The notes: generated by a model not told the origin, from the sequence alone. A stretch of 64,000 nucleotides of DNA from Porphyromonas endodontalis ATCC 35406 (GCF_000174815.1 NZ_ACNN01000024.1:1-64000); one strand, 5' to 3'; numbered from the stretch's first letter, positions 42,635 to 51,640 are shown. Made by a program: numbers and translations.

Positions 42635-44653
42635 ATGGAGTATCAAGGTAAGACTATAGGAATAACAAGTAGAGAATTAGATGGTATCATATCAGACGGC
42701 TATCTAAGACTGCTTGTAGTGCGTGGGCAACTGCGTCAAGTCCGTCGTGCCTGTAAGGATACTCCTGCTCTGTATGATCTAGACAGCCTCCCTTGGAGGT
42801 ATAAGGTGCAAGTGTACGAGCGTTACCCTGACCTCAAGGAGAGAGAAGAGAGTAAAATGTTTGTCGACGAGATCGAGCTAGATATGGCAGCGGTACAGTA
42901 CTATGCTGAGTACCTCTTGTCGGACGGGCGGCACTTACCGCTCGATAAGCAGTCGGAGTACGCTAACAATGCATCAATACTCAATGCGTATCACAGGCTA
43001 ATAACGGAGGCGGACGGAGAGCGAATCAAGCAGAGTCAACCACGCCTCCCCCGGGCGGATTTTTGGCGGAGGGCGGCAGAGGCACTCCCCCGCATCGAGG
43101 GGCGATGGGCGAATAGCCTCCCTCGCAAGGATCGGAGCCTGCAGCGCAAGTACAACGAGTACAACAAGCGCGGATATGAGGCTCTTGTGAGTGCAAAATT
43201 CGCAAACCGCAACGCTCTTAAGATAGAGGGCGAAGAGCAAGAGGGGCTATTGCTTAGCCTTATCGGTCACTACAACAACCTAGACGACACGGCGGTAGCT
43301 GCTCTCTACAATAAGATTGCAGAGGGCAATAGCTGGGAGGCTATCTCGGCGGCTACGGTGCGGGTATGGCGTCGCAAGCACAACAATCTTATCATGATTG
43401 GGCGTAAGGGCGTGCGTCAGCATCGGGCTCATCGACAGATGACCGTTAAGCGTAGCAAACCCACTGCCGCTTGCTATATATGGAGCATGGACGGATGGAC
43501 TGCCGAGCTCTTATACAAGGATAAGCCCAGGAGCGGAGGTGCAACTACCTACCACAAGCGTAAGACCGTGGTAGTGGTGCTTGACCCCTGCTGTAATTAC
43601 CCTGTTGGGTATGCGGTGGGTGACCACGAGAGCCCGGCTCTCATCAAGGCGGCGTTGCGTAATGCGATCCTACACATCAAGTCGCTGACGGGTACGCTCC
43701 TGCGCGTCAATCAGCTACAGACGGACAACTACGCAATTAAGAGCCTTACGCCCCTGTATGCTGCCATCGCGGCACGTGTTACCCCTGCGAGCGTGGGCAA
43801 CGCTAAGGCAAAGCCGGTTGAGTCCTATTTTGACTACCTCAACACGCACTACTGCCAAACGCAGGTAAACTGGGCAGGTAAGGGGGTTACCTCCCGAGGG
43901 GGTAAGCAACCCAACCAAGAGGCACTTAACCTGCACCGCAAGTATTTCCCAACCTCGCAGGAGGTGGTAGAGCAGATTGCGGCGATCATCGAGGAGGAGC
44001 GCAGGCAAAAGCTCGAGGAGTACAAGGGTTACCTCAATGCTCTCTCAGACGAGTATCGACTAGAGATGCCCCGAGATCGTTATCTCCTGCATTTTGGTCT
44101 TGACACAGGTAAGACGATCGCTCTCGAGGCTAACGGATTTCGCCCGACGCTGCTCGGGGCTCGTAGGGATTACGATTGCTTCGATCCCACCCTCCGTGAG
44201 TGCAGCATCTCCGAAAAGTGGACAATTAAGTACGACCCGGACGACCTCGGTACCGCCCTTGCGGTCAATGCGGACGGCTCGCGTCAGTACCTCCTCGAGG
44301 CTAAGGAGGTGCAACCGATGGCACTTGTGGAGCGTAAGCCCGGCGACGCTGCTAAGCTGGCACGCATCGAGGCGTACAATAAGGAGCTGGAGCGTAAGCA
44401 GGTAGCGCGTCTTACTGACTGTCACGATATAGCGGCAGGGGTGATTGATCAAGCTAAGATTAAGGGCTTTTTAGGGGGCTGCCTGCTCGTGGATAGCAAG
44501 GGACAACACAAGGATCAACGGAGTAAGGAGATCGGGACAATGAGTGAGGAGGTAGACTATGAGGAGGACTACGAGGAGATTGTAACCTCACAGGTAAAGG
44601 ATGAGGGCGATACCGCTCTCGAAAGAGAAAGAAAATGGCTAAAAAAACTATGA
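42635..44653 (+). CDS. Mu-like transposase (MuA family)
   Basis: 672 residues. It would cut and join phage ends during replicative transposition. The N-terminal winged helix (GITSRELDGIISDGYL, about 9-24) binds sites; the RNase H-like core carries Asp286 (SMDGWTAE), Asp364 (QTDNYAIK) and Glu396 (KPVESYFDYLN), a credible DDE triad; a Mu-type beta-barrel and a C-terminal acidic region that may contact MuB follow. Size matches MuA (663). It is second in the early operon. Confidence 0.9.
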   Translation: MEYQGKTIGITSRELDGIISDGYLRLLVVRGQLRQVRRACKDTPALYDLDSLPWRYKVQVYERYPDLKEREESKMFVDEIELDMAAVQYYAEYLLSDGRHLPLDKQSEYANNASILNAYHRLITEADGERIKQSQPRLPRADFWRRAAEALPRIEGRWANSLPRKDRSLQRKYNEYNKRGYEALVSAKFANRNALKIEGEEQEGLLLSLIGHYNNLDDTAVAALYNKIAEGNSWEAISAATVRVWRRKHNNLIMIGRKGVRQHRAHRQMTVKRSKPTAACYIWSMDGWTAELLYKDKPRSGGATTYHKRKTVVVVLDPCCNYPVGYAVGDHESPALIKAALRNAILHIKSLTGTLLRVNQLQTDNYAIKSLTPLYAAIAARVTPASVGNAKAKPVESYFDYLNTHYCQTQVNWAGKGVTSRGGKQPNQEALNLHRKYFPTSQEVVEQIAAIIEEERRQKLEEYKGYLNALSDEYRLEMPRDRYLLHFGLDTGKTIALEANGFRPTLLGARRDYDCFDPTLRECSISEKWTIKYDPDDLGTALAVNADGSRQYLLEAKEVQPMALVERKPGDAAKLARIEAYNKELERKQVARLTDCHDIAAGVIDQAKIKGFLGGCLLVDSKGQHKDQRSKEIGTMSEEVDYEEDYEEIVTSQVKDEGDTALERERKWLKKL

Positions 44654-44687
44654 TTAAACGGCGTTTAATCGAGGGTTAAACAGAGAT

Positions 44688-44900
44688 ATGAGACGGAGAG
44701 AGATTGTATTAGACACTATCAAGACGGTATGGATCTTGATTACGGGGCTGTCTTTGATGGCAGAGCCTCGCGAGGACTTGAGTGCGCTTGCCCTTGCCCT
44801 CTATTACCTAGTAGTGATGGGCAACTTTGTGGCTGCATGGAGCTACTTTGCGCGACACTCACTGCCGCGCTGGATCGAAAGAAAGAGACGAAACAACTAA
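44688..44900 (+). CDS. Small membrane protein of the prophage early operon
   Basis: 70 residues with two hydrophobic helices (TVWILITGLSLMA and LALALYYLVVMGNFVAAWSYF), ending in a basic tail KRRNN. It lies between transposase and MuB genes. Function unknown; a role in membrane-linked replication or host effects is possible. Start codon chosen at 44688 gives a spacing of 34 bp from the transposase gene. Confidence 0.55.
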   Translation: MRRREIVLDTIKTVWILITGLSLMAEPREDLSALALALYYLVVMGNFVAAWSYFARHSLPRWIERKRRNN

Positions 44901-44911
44901 TAACTATCAAT

Positions 44912-45754
44912 ATGGATAAGCGAGAAATAACGGAACAACTCAGAGCGTATGTCGCTCTCAAGGGCTCTCAGAAAAAGGCGGCAAACAGCCTCGTAGGCGT
45001 ATCTAGCGCGACGATTAACAAGATCCTCAACTCGACGGACTTAGAGAGCATCTCGGAGGAGATGTGGCGCAGCATCGAGAAGCAGACACGACGCAAGGAG
45101 TCGGGGTGGGTGCTGGCCGAGACGCAGGCATATCAAGAGATGACCTTTTTGCTCTCGTCTGCGCAGCGTGATAGCCTTGTGGCAGCGGTGGTAGGCGAGG
45201 CCGGAAGCGGTAAGACAGAGGCCTGCAGGGACTACGCCTCGAGGGGCAGGAGTATCTACCATCTTGTGTGTAGCGAGCATTGGAACCGCCGCACTTTTGT
45301 TGCTAAGCTGCTCAAATCGATGGGGGCGAACGTGGCCGGATGCACGATTAACGAGATGATGGAGGACGTGGTGGAGACGCTGAGTAAGACGGATAGCCCC
45401 CTCCTTATCCTCGACGAGGCGGATAAGCTGAGCGATCAAGTGCTCTACTTTTTTATCACGCTTTATAACCAGCTGGAGGGGCGGTGCGGGATTGTCCTTT
45501 GTGCTACCTCTTACCTCGAGAGTCGTGTTAGACGGGGGCTGCGTCTTGGTAAACGAGGCTATCAGGAGATATACAGCCGCATCGGTCGCCGCTTTGTCGC
45601 CCTTGAGGGTATCAGCGAGGAGGATGTAGCGGTAGTGTGTCGCGCTAACGGCATCGAGAGCGATCGCAAGATACGCGAGATCAGTAAGGAGAGCGAGGGC
45701 GACCTGCGTCGAGTTAAGCGGGCTATATACGTAGCTAAGAGCGAGGCGGCATAG
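44912..45754 (+). CDS. MuB-like transposition target ATPase
   Basis: 280 residues from the ATG at 44912 (MDKREITEQLRAYV); the longer open frame upstream overlaps the small membrane gene and is not protein-like. An N-terminal HTH (SQKKAANSLVGVSSATINKIL) is followed by an AAA+ ATPase with Walker A VGEAGSGKTEA (about 81-91) and Walker B LLILDEADKLS. MuB filaments choose target DNA and activate MuA; ISCR-like TniB/TnsC are relatives. It lies in operon after the transposase. Confidence 0.87.
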   Translation: MDKREITEQLRAYVALKGSQKKAANSLVGVSSATINKILNSTDLESISEEMWRSIEKQTRRKESGWVLAETQAYQEMTFLLSSAQRDSLVAAVVGEAGSGKTEACRDYASRGRSIYHLVCSEHWNRRTFVAKLLKSMGANVAGCTINEMMEDVVETLSKTDSPLLILDEADKLSDQVLYFFITLYNQLEGRCGIVLCATSYLESRVRRGLRLGKRGYQEIYSRIGRRFVALEGISEEDVAVVCRANGIESDRKIREISKESEGDLRRVKRAIYVAKSEAA

Positions 45755-45758
45755 GGTT

Positions 45759-46400
45759 ATGGCTAAGACTTACTCTAATAGTAACGTGCTTACCGCACAG
45801 TTTACCTTGGCGGATTTCGGGGGCGCATGGCTCGCCCATCTCGGGCGGCCGGCTCTACGGGGTATGTGGTTTGTGTACGGTAAGAGCGGGAGCGGTAAGA
45901 CCATGTATTGCCTTAAGCTCGCTAAGTATCTCACAGAGTTTGTACGCAAGGTGGCGTACAACTCACTCGAGCAAGGTCTGTCGCCTGCTATGCAGCAGGC
46001 ATGGCGTCGAGCCGGGATGGCAGAGTGCGGTAATCATATTATGCTGCTTGACCGAGAGCCGCTCCCCGAGCTCCGCAAGCGGCTATCGAAGAAGAAATCC
46101 CCCGATGTGGTCTTTGTAGACTCTGTGATGTATCTCGAGGACGCACCGGCAAGCGAGCTCATTGCCTTGCGGCACGAGTACCCCTCCAAGCTGTTTGTAT
46201 TGATTGGTCAAGAGCGCAACGGGGACGCTTACAATAGCAAACAAATCAAGCTCAAGCACGACGCGGATATCAAGGTGAGAGTGGTAGGAGGGGTCGCACG
46301 ATGCGAAACTCGCTACTCGACAGAGGATGGCTACGGAGGGGCGGATTACATAGCCTTTGAGGCGCGAAAAAAGAAGTTTAACGCAGAAATGGATGAATAG
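45759..46400 (+). CDS. RecA-like ATP-binding protein of the prophage
   Basis: 213 residues with Walker A YGKSGSGKTMYC (about residues 37-48) and a Walker B-like VVFVDSVMYLEDAP. It resembles the RecA/DnaB-type core seen in RadA/DnaB-like phage proteins. It is 4 bp downstream of the MuB gene. It may assist replication or recombination; no helicase motifs beyond the ATPase core are clear. Confidence 0.65.
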   Translation: MAKTYSNSNVLTAQFTLADFGGAWLAHLGRPALRGMWFVYGKSGSGKTMYCLKLAKYLTEFVRKVAYNSLEQGLSPAMQQAWRRAGMAECGNHIMLLDREPLPELRKRLSKKKSPDVVFVDSVMYLEDAPASELIALRHEYPSKLFVLIGQERNGDAYNSKQIKLKHDADIKVRVVGGVARCETRYSTEDGYGGADYIAFEARKKKFNAEMDE

Positions 46401-46402
46401 GT

Positions 46403-46780
46403 ATGAAGATTTTATTGTCGATTAAGCCCGTTTTTGTTGAAGAGATTATGCGAGGGAAGAAACTCTTTGAATACAGGAAGACCATTTATAAGAATCGCAA
46501 TATAAGTAGGATTGTTGTCTACTCCTCAAACCCTGTTTGTCGTGTCGTTGGAGAGATCGACGTGAAAGACGTCTTGTGTGATACCCCTGAAAGGCTTTGG
46601 GAACGGACGGCACTACAATCGGGCATCTCTAAAGACTGCTTCGACGAATATTTTGGGGGTAAATCCGTTGGGTATGCTATACAGATAGGCTCATTTAGTC
46701 CATACCCTAGACCTAGACTGCTACAAGAGGCTTATCCAGGGATCACTCCTCCTCAGTCATTTTGCTATGTTGAATACTAA
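46403..46780 (+). CDS. ASCH/PUA-like domain protein
   Basis: 125 residues beginning MKILLSIKPVFVEEIMRGKKLFEYRK. The pattern SIKP..(x)...I..G.K..EYRK, with RIVVYSSNPVCRVVGEI next, is that of ASCH-domain proteins (PUA-like fold, RNA- or nucleotide-binding; some are amidohydrolases or regulators). Its AT-richer sequence than the neighbouring phage genes suggests later acquisition. Role in the phage unknown. Confidence 0.65.
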   Translation: MKILLSIKPVFVEEIMRGKKLFEYRKTIYKNRNISRIVVYSSNPVCRVVGEIDVKDVLCDTPERLWERTALQSGISKDCFDEYFGGKSVGYAIQIGSFSPYPRPRLLQEAYPGITPPQSFCYVEY

Positions 46781-46791
46781 ATAAAGAAGAA

Positions 46792-47046
46792 ATGGGACAA
46801 ATCAGAATTGAAGGCATACGCTGGTCGTCGTATGATCAGCGTACATGGCTCGGGACAACACCCTACATGGTCTACATGATAGAGCCTCGAGGGCGTGAAT
46901 GGGTGCTCGACGCAGGAGGGGGTAAGGAGACCTACCCCACCATCGACGCGGCAAAGCAGCGCGCGCTCGAAGACCATGTAAGCAGGGCTAAGCAAGCACT
47001 CAGGATTAAGGGATGGAAATACGAAGAAAGGATAGGAGGAGTATGA
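46792..47046 (+). CDS. Hypothetical prophage early protein
   Basis: 84 residues, unrecognised. The sequence has WSSYDQRTWLGTTPYMVY and ends in a helix with many Ala, Arg and Lys. It overlaps the next gene by four bases (ATGA), indicating translational coupling in the early operon. Confidence 0.55.
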   Translation: MGQIRIEGIRWSSYDQRTWLGTTPYMVYMIEPRGREWVLDAGGGKETYPTIDAAKQRALEDHVSRAKQALRIKGWKYEERIGGV

Positions 47047-47471
47047 TTGCGGATAGGTATGTGTTAGCTCTCGAGCATATGAGAGAGGCTATTAGACAGC
47101 ATCTAGATAAGATGTTTAATGATAATAAGGAGAGGAAAATTGTAAATGAGGTCTTATCCGCTGTCCGTGCTGCGGAAGATATCGTGTTTGAGGATATGCA
47201 CAAGAGCGTTAAGTGTGATATCATCTACGATATTGAGTTAGGATGGCGTCAGGTCAATAATACAGACACCTTTGCGCTTGCTTGTCGCACTCCGCTTGTT
47301 ACATATGTAATCTTGATCAAGGATAATGTGTGTGTCCTCAAGAGAGATTATAAGGAGATAATTGGTAAGTATTACGACCTCTCGGAGGCTCAAGAGGCAG
47401 CGCGTAAGCACCTACAAGAGGCTATAAAAGAGACACTTGGAATAAAACTACAAGACTATGAAAGAGACTAA
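47043..47471 (+). CDS. Hypothetical prophage early protein
   Basis: 142 residues from the ATG at 47043, which overlaps the previous stop as ATGA and is preferred over an upstream ATG at 47013. The N-terminal half is helical (ALEHMREAIRQHLDKMF), the rest mixed. No family recognised. It overlaps the GemA-like gene by 14 bp. Confidence 0.55.
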   Translation: MIADRYVLALEHMREAIRQHLDKMFNDNKERKIVNEVLSAVRAAEDIVFEDMHKSVKCDIIYDIELGWRQVNNTDTFALACRTPLVTYVILIKDNVCVLKRDYKEIIGKYYDLSEAQEAARKHLQEAIKETLGIKLQDYERD

Positions 47472-47901
47472 GGTAATGGATAAGATCCACAAGGATCTCG
47501 TAAAGAAGTATCATACCCTCGCTGGGCAGCTGGGTATGACGGATGAGGACAAGCGAGCTCTCCTCTCTCAGTACAACGTAGAGAGCAGTGTCGACCTCTC
47601 GCAGCATCAGCTTATTGACGTGTGCGCTTGCCTTGCGCGTGAGCTCGACAAGCGAGACGGACGCGACTCAATGGATGCGCTGCGTAAGCGGTTGATCGCG
47701 GTTGTCGGTAAGTTTTTGTTGATGTGTGGCAAGGGAGAGGTTACGATATCATACATCAAGGCAACAGCCTGCAGGTCGTGTGGGATACGCGAGTTTAATC
47801 GCATCCCTCGTCAGCGGTTGAGGAGCTTGTGTTTTGCTTATAACGATAAGATTAAGGACATGATCGCAGTAGAAAAACAATATCAAAAGCTGAGGAGATG
47901 A
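47458..47901 (+). CDS. GemA-like (Mu gp16, DUF1018-like) regulatory protein
   Basis: 147 residues resembling the Mu gp16/GemA family: IHKDLVKKYHTLAGQLGMTDEDKRALLSQY (split) followed by DLSQHQLIDVCACLARE corresponds to the LGLdddtYRalL...LT..q family pattern. GemA modulates host gene expression and DNA topology in Mu. It is in the expected late part of the early operon. The match is by pattern only. Confidence 0.55.
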   Translation: MKETKVMDKIHKDLVKKYHTLAGQLGMTDEDKRALLSQYNVESSVDLSQHQLIDVCACLARELDKRDGRDSMDALRKRLIAVVGKFLLMCGKGEVTISYIKATACRSCGIREFNRIPRQRLRSLCFAYNDKIKDMIAVEKQYQKLRR

Positions 47902-48095
47902 TGATACTAATTATACTAGGCGTGCTCGTGTTACTCGTGCACTCATGGATATGCGGATTGCTTGTATTAGGCCTTGTTAAGAGTTTTAGGCGTGATGACA
48001 AATGGGGCAGGGCAGGAGATGTATTTATCGGGACGAGCTTAATTGGCTCGGCTGTGCTCGATGCTGTAGGTATATACAAATTAATAACACTATAA
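47898..48095 (+). CDS. Small two-helix membrane protein
   Basis: 65 residues, starting as ATGATGA overlap with the previous stop. One helix (ILIILGVLVLLVHSWICGLLVLGLV) and a second (VFIGTSLIGSAVLDAVGIYKL). No family recognised; could be holin-like in topology, but early position argues against lysis. Confidence 0.5.
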   Translation: MMILIILGVLVLLVHSWICGLLVLGLVKSFRRDDKWGRAGDVFIGTSLIGSAVLDAVGIYKLITL

Positions 48096-48098
48096 ATT

Positions 48099-48530
48099 AT
48101 GACTACAAAACTGCATTATGAGGTCAAGGTACGCTATGAGCGTATAGACGACCTCGGCAAGGCTAAAAAAGTAACAGAGGTCTACATCGTCTCTGCTTAC
48201 ATGTCGCATGAGGCTGAGATCGCAATGCTTAGCGAGCTTAGCTCTTATCGAGATGTAGAGATACTAAGTATCAAGCAGGTCAAGATAGAGCAAGTTGTTG
48301 CCTCTTATGATCGCGATAAGCACCGCGACAAGTGGTATCGTGCGCGATGCGCAGTGCTGGAGTATGACAACGCAAGGGATCGTACTCGCAAGGTGACAAT
48401 ATCAGTAATAATCAATGCAGACGACTTTGATGAGGCTGCGTCAGATCTGCAGACGTGGCGAGGTATGATGACAAGGGATATAGAGCTACTCAGCCTATCA
48501 CTTAGCTCTATAAAGGGATGGTTGATATGA
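48099..48530 (+). CDS. DUF4494-like prophage protein
   Basis: 143 residues. The pattern HYEVKVRYERIDDLGKAKKVTEVYIVSAYMSHEAE, given here in part as KVRYERID and EVYIVSAYMSHEAE, then KWYRARCAVLEYDN, resembles DUF4494 proteins common in Bacteroidales phages and conjugative elements. Role unknown. Confidence 0.5.
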   Translation: MTTKLHYEVKVRYERIDDLGKAKKVTEVYIVSAYMSHEAEIAMLSELSSYRDVEILSIKQVKIEQVVASYDRDKHRDKWYRARCAVLEYDNARDRTRKVTISVIINADDFDEAASDLQTWRGMMTRDIELLSLSLSSIKGWLI

Positions 48531-48832
48531 TAAAAGGGCAAGAAAAAGAATCTCATGAGGAGTGGTGGTTTGTTACCATTTTTACCACACAGGCAAAAAA
48601 CAAGTTAGAATCTCAGCTACAGACCCTCGCCGAGGGATACAAACATCAACTCCTTACTGACCATGAGGTCGAACAAATCAAGAGCGAGGCACAGCAGATT
48701 ATAGACAACTATGACGGACGAGTTAAGAAAAAACCAAAAGTAGATCTCTACCATGCGCCTTGGCATAGTGGCTTGCGTCTGTGCGAGAGTTGTCATATCA
48801 ATCTAACCCTAGCAATTAGATATAATCGTTAA
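48527..48832 (+). CDS. Hypothetical prophage protein
   Basis: 101 residues from the ATG at 48527, which overlaps the previous stop as ATGA. Helical, charged middle with a C-terminal CESCHI motif. Not recognised. Confidence 0.45.
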   Translation: MIKGQEKESHEEWWFVTIFTTQAKNKLESQLQTLAEGYKHQLLTDHEVEQIKSEAQQIIDNYDGRVKKKPKVDLYHAPWHSGLRLCESCHINLTLAIRYNR

Positions 48833-48845
48833 AATAAGTAGTAAT

Positions 48846-49304
48846 ATGGAAGCAGAAAAAGTAAAAGTAGACCCCAGGGTCTGTAACATCAAAGTCTATG
48901 TGAATGGCAAGAGTGCCGAACTCCAGAAAAAACTATTTGCATTAGGGTGTAAGTGGTATGATGGAACAAGATATATACTAAATACTGACTTCCCCTTTTT
49001 GTATGTCAATCAAGAGGGAATGATCCTGGAGGGGCATTGGATGGACGTTTTTGTTAGTGACTCGAGTCGCGAGGAGAATATCAATAAAATCCTCGAAATG
49101 ATCCCTGTCTCAGAGCGAGATGAAGCATGCCAATTTAAGGCTTATGAACGTGTACTCGGTCGCGACAGAGAAGATCAAGAATGGAATGTTGATCTCTTTG
49201 CGAGCAAGGAAGAAGAACCATATAAATATAGGTGTTTTAGGTACACCTATAAATATTGTATACCATATGCTGGAAATGAGCATCTTGCCGGTAAGATTAA
49301 CTAA
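48846..49304 (+). CDS. Hypothetical prophage protein
   Basis: 152 residues, AT-richer than flanking phage genes. VYVNGKSAELQKKLFALGCKWYDG (split) resembles short beta-helix domains in phage accessory proteins that match a ligand pocket, but no family is recognised. It ends 15 bp before the DUF3164 gene. Confidence 0.5.
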   Translation: MEAEKVKVDPRVCNIKVYVNGKSAELQKKLFALGCKWYDGTRYILNTDFPFLYVNQEGMILEGHWMDVFVSDSSREENINKILEMIPVSERDEACQFKAYERVLGRDREDQEWNVDLFASKEEEPYKYRCFRYTYKYCIPYAGNEHLAGKIN

Positions 49305-49319
49305 GATGAAATAAAGATT

Positions 49320-49973
49320 ATGGAAGAACAAGTAACCATGACGCCCGAGGAGCGGGCTGAGTACGAAGAATTTAGAGCACAAAAAGCCCGCGAGCGGGAG
49401 GAAGCAGCGCGCAAGGCGCAGCGTGAAGAATACGCTCGTCTTGTCGACGATGAGGTAGCTGCAGCGGTCGACCAACTCAAGGAGCTCTCTGAGCAGATGA
49501 CAACAATAAAAAAGACCATCTTTGACAATTTTGATACGATTATCAGAATGAAGCGAGAGGTTATGAGCTTATGTAAGCCTGATGGTCAATACACGCACAC
49601 CTTTACCAGCTCCGACTCACGGTGTCGTATCACGCTCGGTAACCGAATGGTGGACGACTATCGCGACACGGTGGAGGATGGTATCGCGATGGTTAAGGAC
49701 TATATTACAAGTCTAGCTAAGGATGAGGATAGCGCGCAACTTGTTGGTCTGATCATGAGCCTCCTCGAGCGCAATAAGAGCGGAGCTTTGCAGCCCTCGC
49801 GAGTGATCCGCTTACGACAGCTCGCTGATAAGCGACAAGATCCGCGCCTCCTCGAGGGGGTAAAAATCATCGAGGACAGCTATCAGCCTTACGCCTCCAG
49901 CACCTTTGTTCAAGCGGAGATTAAGGGTGCCACGGGCTGGATGACAATCCCTCTAAATATATCTGCAGTATGA
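49320..49973 (+). CDS. DUF3164 prophage protein
   Basis: 217 residues. An N-terminal coiled coil (about residues 10-60, EYEEFRAQKAREREEAARKA) is followed by the DUF3164 core: RITLGNRMVDDYRDTVEDGIAM, NKSGALQPSRVIRLRQLA and DPRLLEGVKIIEDSY. The family is widespread in Mu-like phages of many phyla and lies among the early genes. Function not established. Confidence 0.8.
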   Translation: MEEQVTMTPEERAEYEEFRAQKAREREEAARKAQREEYARLVDDEVAAAVDQLKELSEQMTTIKKTIFDNFDTIIRMKREVMSLCKPDGQYTHTFTSSDSRCRITLGNRMVDDYRDTVEDGIAMVKDYITSLAKDEDSAQLVGLIMSLLERNKSGALQPSRVIRLRQLADKRQDPRLLEGVKIIEDSYQPYASSTFVQAEIKGATGWMTIPLNISAV

Positions 49974-50128
49974 GTGTTGAGTTTGCTAAGTGTGGTCGCG
50001 GTTACGCGGCTATTGTGCGGACTGTCGGGACGAGCAATCGACGCTCCTCGGTCGTACGCAAGGAGTGCATGATGGAGGGCGGATTGCGTTTTGTACTCGA
50101 GCTCACTGAGCGAGAGTACAAAATATAA
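49970..50128 (+). CDS. Short prophage protein
   Basis: 52 residues (MSVEFAKCGRGYAAIVRTV...), starting with an ATGA overlap of the DUF3164 stop. Basic, no known motif. The overlap and similar codon use support it as the last gene of the early operon. Confidence 0.5.
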   Translation: MSVEFAKCGRGYAAIVRTVGTSNRRSSVVRKECMMEGGLRFVLELTEREYKI

Positions 50129-50187
50129 AGGTGCTCTCAGAGGGAGCAGTACCTGAGGGTTAGTTAGTTTCTTATTTTTAGTTTGTT

Positions 50188-50224
50188 GGGGTGCTACGTC
50201 GGGAGATGCAGCACCCCTTTTTTA
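50188..50224 (+). terminator. Terminator of the prophage early operon
   Basis: GGGGTGCT (50188-50195) pairs perfectly with AGCACCCC (50210-50217) around a 14-nt loop and is followed by seven T. It isolates the early operon from the next gene. Confidence 0.85.
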
Positions 50225-50238
50225 TCACACTAGAATTG

Positions 50239-50246
50239 TACCTTTG
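50239..50246 (+). promoter_or_regulatory. -7 box of the GIY-YIG moron promoter
   Basis: TACCTTTG, an exact -7 match, lies after the early terminator and 17 bp before the ATG at 50263. The -33 region is only T-rich. It makes the following gene an independent unit and excludes the longer start at 50191. Confidence 0.6.
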
Positions 50247-50262
50247 TACAATAATATGTAAC

Positions 50263-51579
50263 ATGGGAATTATGGGACTATTCAACAAGAAAGAACTTGC
50301 AAAAATTGCCGAACTTGAACGAGAAAATACTTTACTCAAACAACGCATTGAGGCTCTATCTCCATTTGAACCAATACTTAACGTAACAACAGAGCTTAAT
50401 CTCTTACGAGAAGAATATGATTCATTACGAAAGCAGTATTCTATTGCCCTTAATGTTTTTCAGAATCTACGTACAGAGATTTCTGCATATGAGGAATACT
50501 CTGAAATGATTGAATATGGATTGTATAAACCACATTTTAAATTTGAAACTTCGGAAAAATTCAAGGACGAAATTGCGAAGGTTAGGGATAAGCAAAAAGA
50601 GATGATTAAAGATGGTCTTGCCGCTATTGGTGGAGACCGAATCACATGGAATGATAGCTTAGCTCAAGGAGCTGCAATGGTCAAAAGAGAAAAACAACTC
50701 ATGTTAAGGGCGTTTAATGGAGAATGTGACAGCTTCATTGCTAGTGTGGATTGGAATAATATTCTTCGAATGGAGGACCGTATTGAAAAGTCTTTTAATG
50801 CTATTAATAGAGTGTATAAGACGCAAGGTGTTTCATTGTCTCCTCGCTACAAATCTTTGAAACTTGATGAGTTACGTCTAACACATGAATATCATGTAAA
50901 ACGCCATGAAGAGCAGGAAGAGCAACGTGCTATCAGAGAGCAGATGAGGGAAGAGGAAAAGGCAATGAGAGATGCTGAACGGGCTAGGCAAAAAGCAGAG
51001 AAAGAACAACAAACCTATATGTTGGCTCTCGAAAAGGCAAGAAAGGAACTTGGTACAGCAGCTGGAGAACAACAAGAAAAATTGTTGTCTCGGATTGCAG
51101 AATTAGAAGCTGGTCTTGTGGATGCCGAAACTCTCAAACAAAAAGCTATATCAATGGCTCAACAGACAAAAATGGGGTATGTCTATGTAATATCGAATAT
51201 TGGTTCTTTTGGGGAGGATGTCTACAAGATCGGAATGACAAGAAGATTAGAACCGATGGATCGTGTTCGAGAGCTAGGAGATGCGTCTGTACCATTCCCA
51301 TTTGATGTTCATGCTATGATCTTTTCAGAGGATGCCCCAGCCATGGAGTCTGCCTTGCATAATAAGTTTGATGATATGAGGGTAAATATGATAAATCCGC
51401 GCAAAGAATTTTTCCATGTCCCATTACACATGATTGAGAAAGAAGCTAAGAAAATGGGAGCTACTATCGAATTTACATTGTTAGCTGAAGCGATGGAATA
51501 TCGAGAAACGCAGCAGGTTTTAAGTAGTAAAAATGCAAAGGAGTCTGTTCCCCCTTCAAAATTCCCTTCGTCAATATAG
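50263..51579 (+). CDS. Coiled-coil GIY-YIG nuclease-like protein (DUF4041/T5orf172 type)
   Basis: 438 residues from the ATG at 50263. The N-terminal region is coiled coil (NKKELAKIAELEREN onward), the middle holds a DUF4041-like domain (about 130-230), a long charged coiled coil runs about 230-320, and the C-terminus has a GIY-YIG domain of the T5orf172/MUG113 kind: GYVYVISNIGSFGEDVYKIGMT, split here as GYVYVISN and VYKIGMTRR, then HNKFDDMRVN. It has its own promoter and terminator and is clearly AT-richer than phage genes, the hallmarks of a moron. Superinfection exclusion or defence is inferred; no function is demonstrated for the family as far as I know. Confidence 0.75.
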   Translation: MGIMGLFNKKELAKIAELERENTLLKQRIEALSPFEPILNVTTELNLLREEYDSLRKQYSIALNVFQNLRTEISAYEEYSEMIEYGLYKPHFKFETSEKFKDEIAKVRDKQKEMIKDGLAAIGGDRITWNDSLAQGAAMVKREKQLMLRAFNGECDSFIASVDWNNILRMEDRIEKSFNAINRVYKTQGVSLSPRYKSLKLDELRLTHEYHVKRHEEQEEQRAIREQMREEEKAMRDAERARQKAEKEQQTYMLALEKARKELGTAAGEQQEKLLSRIAELEAGLVDAETLKQKAISMAQQTKMGYVYVISNIGSFGEDVYKIGMTRRLEPMDRVRELGDASVPFPFDVHAMIFSEDAPAMESALHNKFDDMRVNMINPRKEFFHVPLHMIEKEAKKMGATIEFTLLAEAMEYRETQQVLSSKNAKESVPPSKFPSSI

Positions 51580-51599
51580 AATAGGGTGTTAGCACAAGT

Positions 51600-51640
51600 A
51601 AAAGAGGGGAATATCTACTTGTATTCCCCTCTTTTGTTAT
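51600..51640. terminator. Bidirectional terminator between moron and late operon
   Basis: AAAAGAGGGGAATA (51600-51613) and TATTCCCCTCTTTT (51622-51635) form a perfect 14-bp stem with an 8-nt loop, A-rich on one side and T-rich on the other, so it works for both converging transcripts. Confidence 0.85.
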
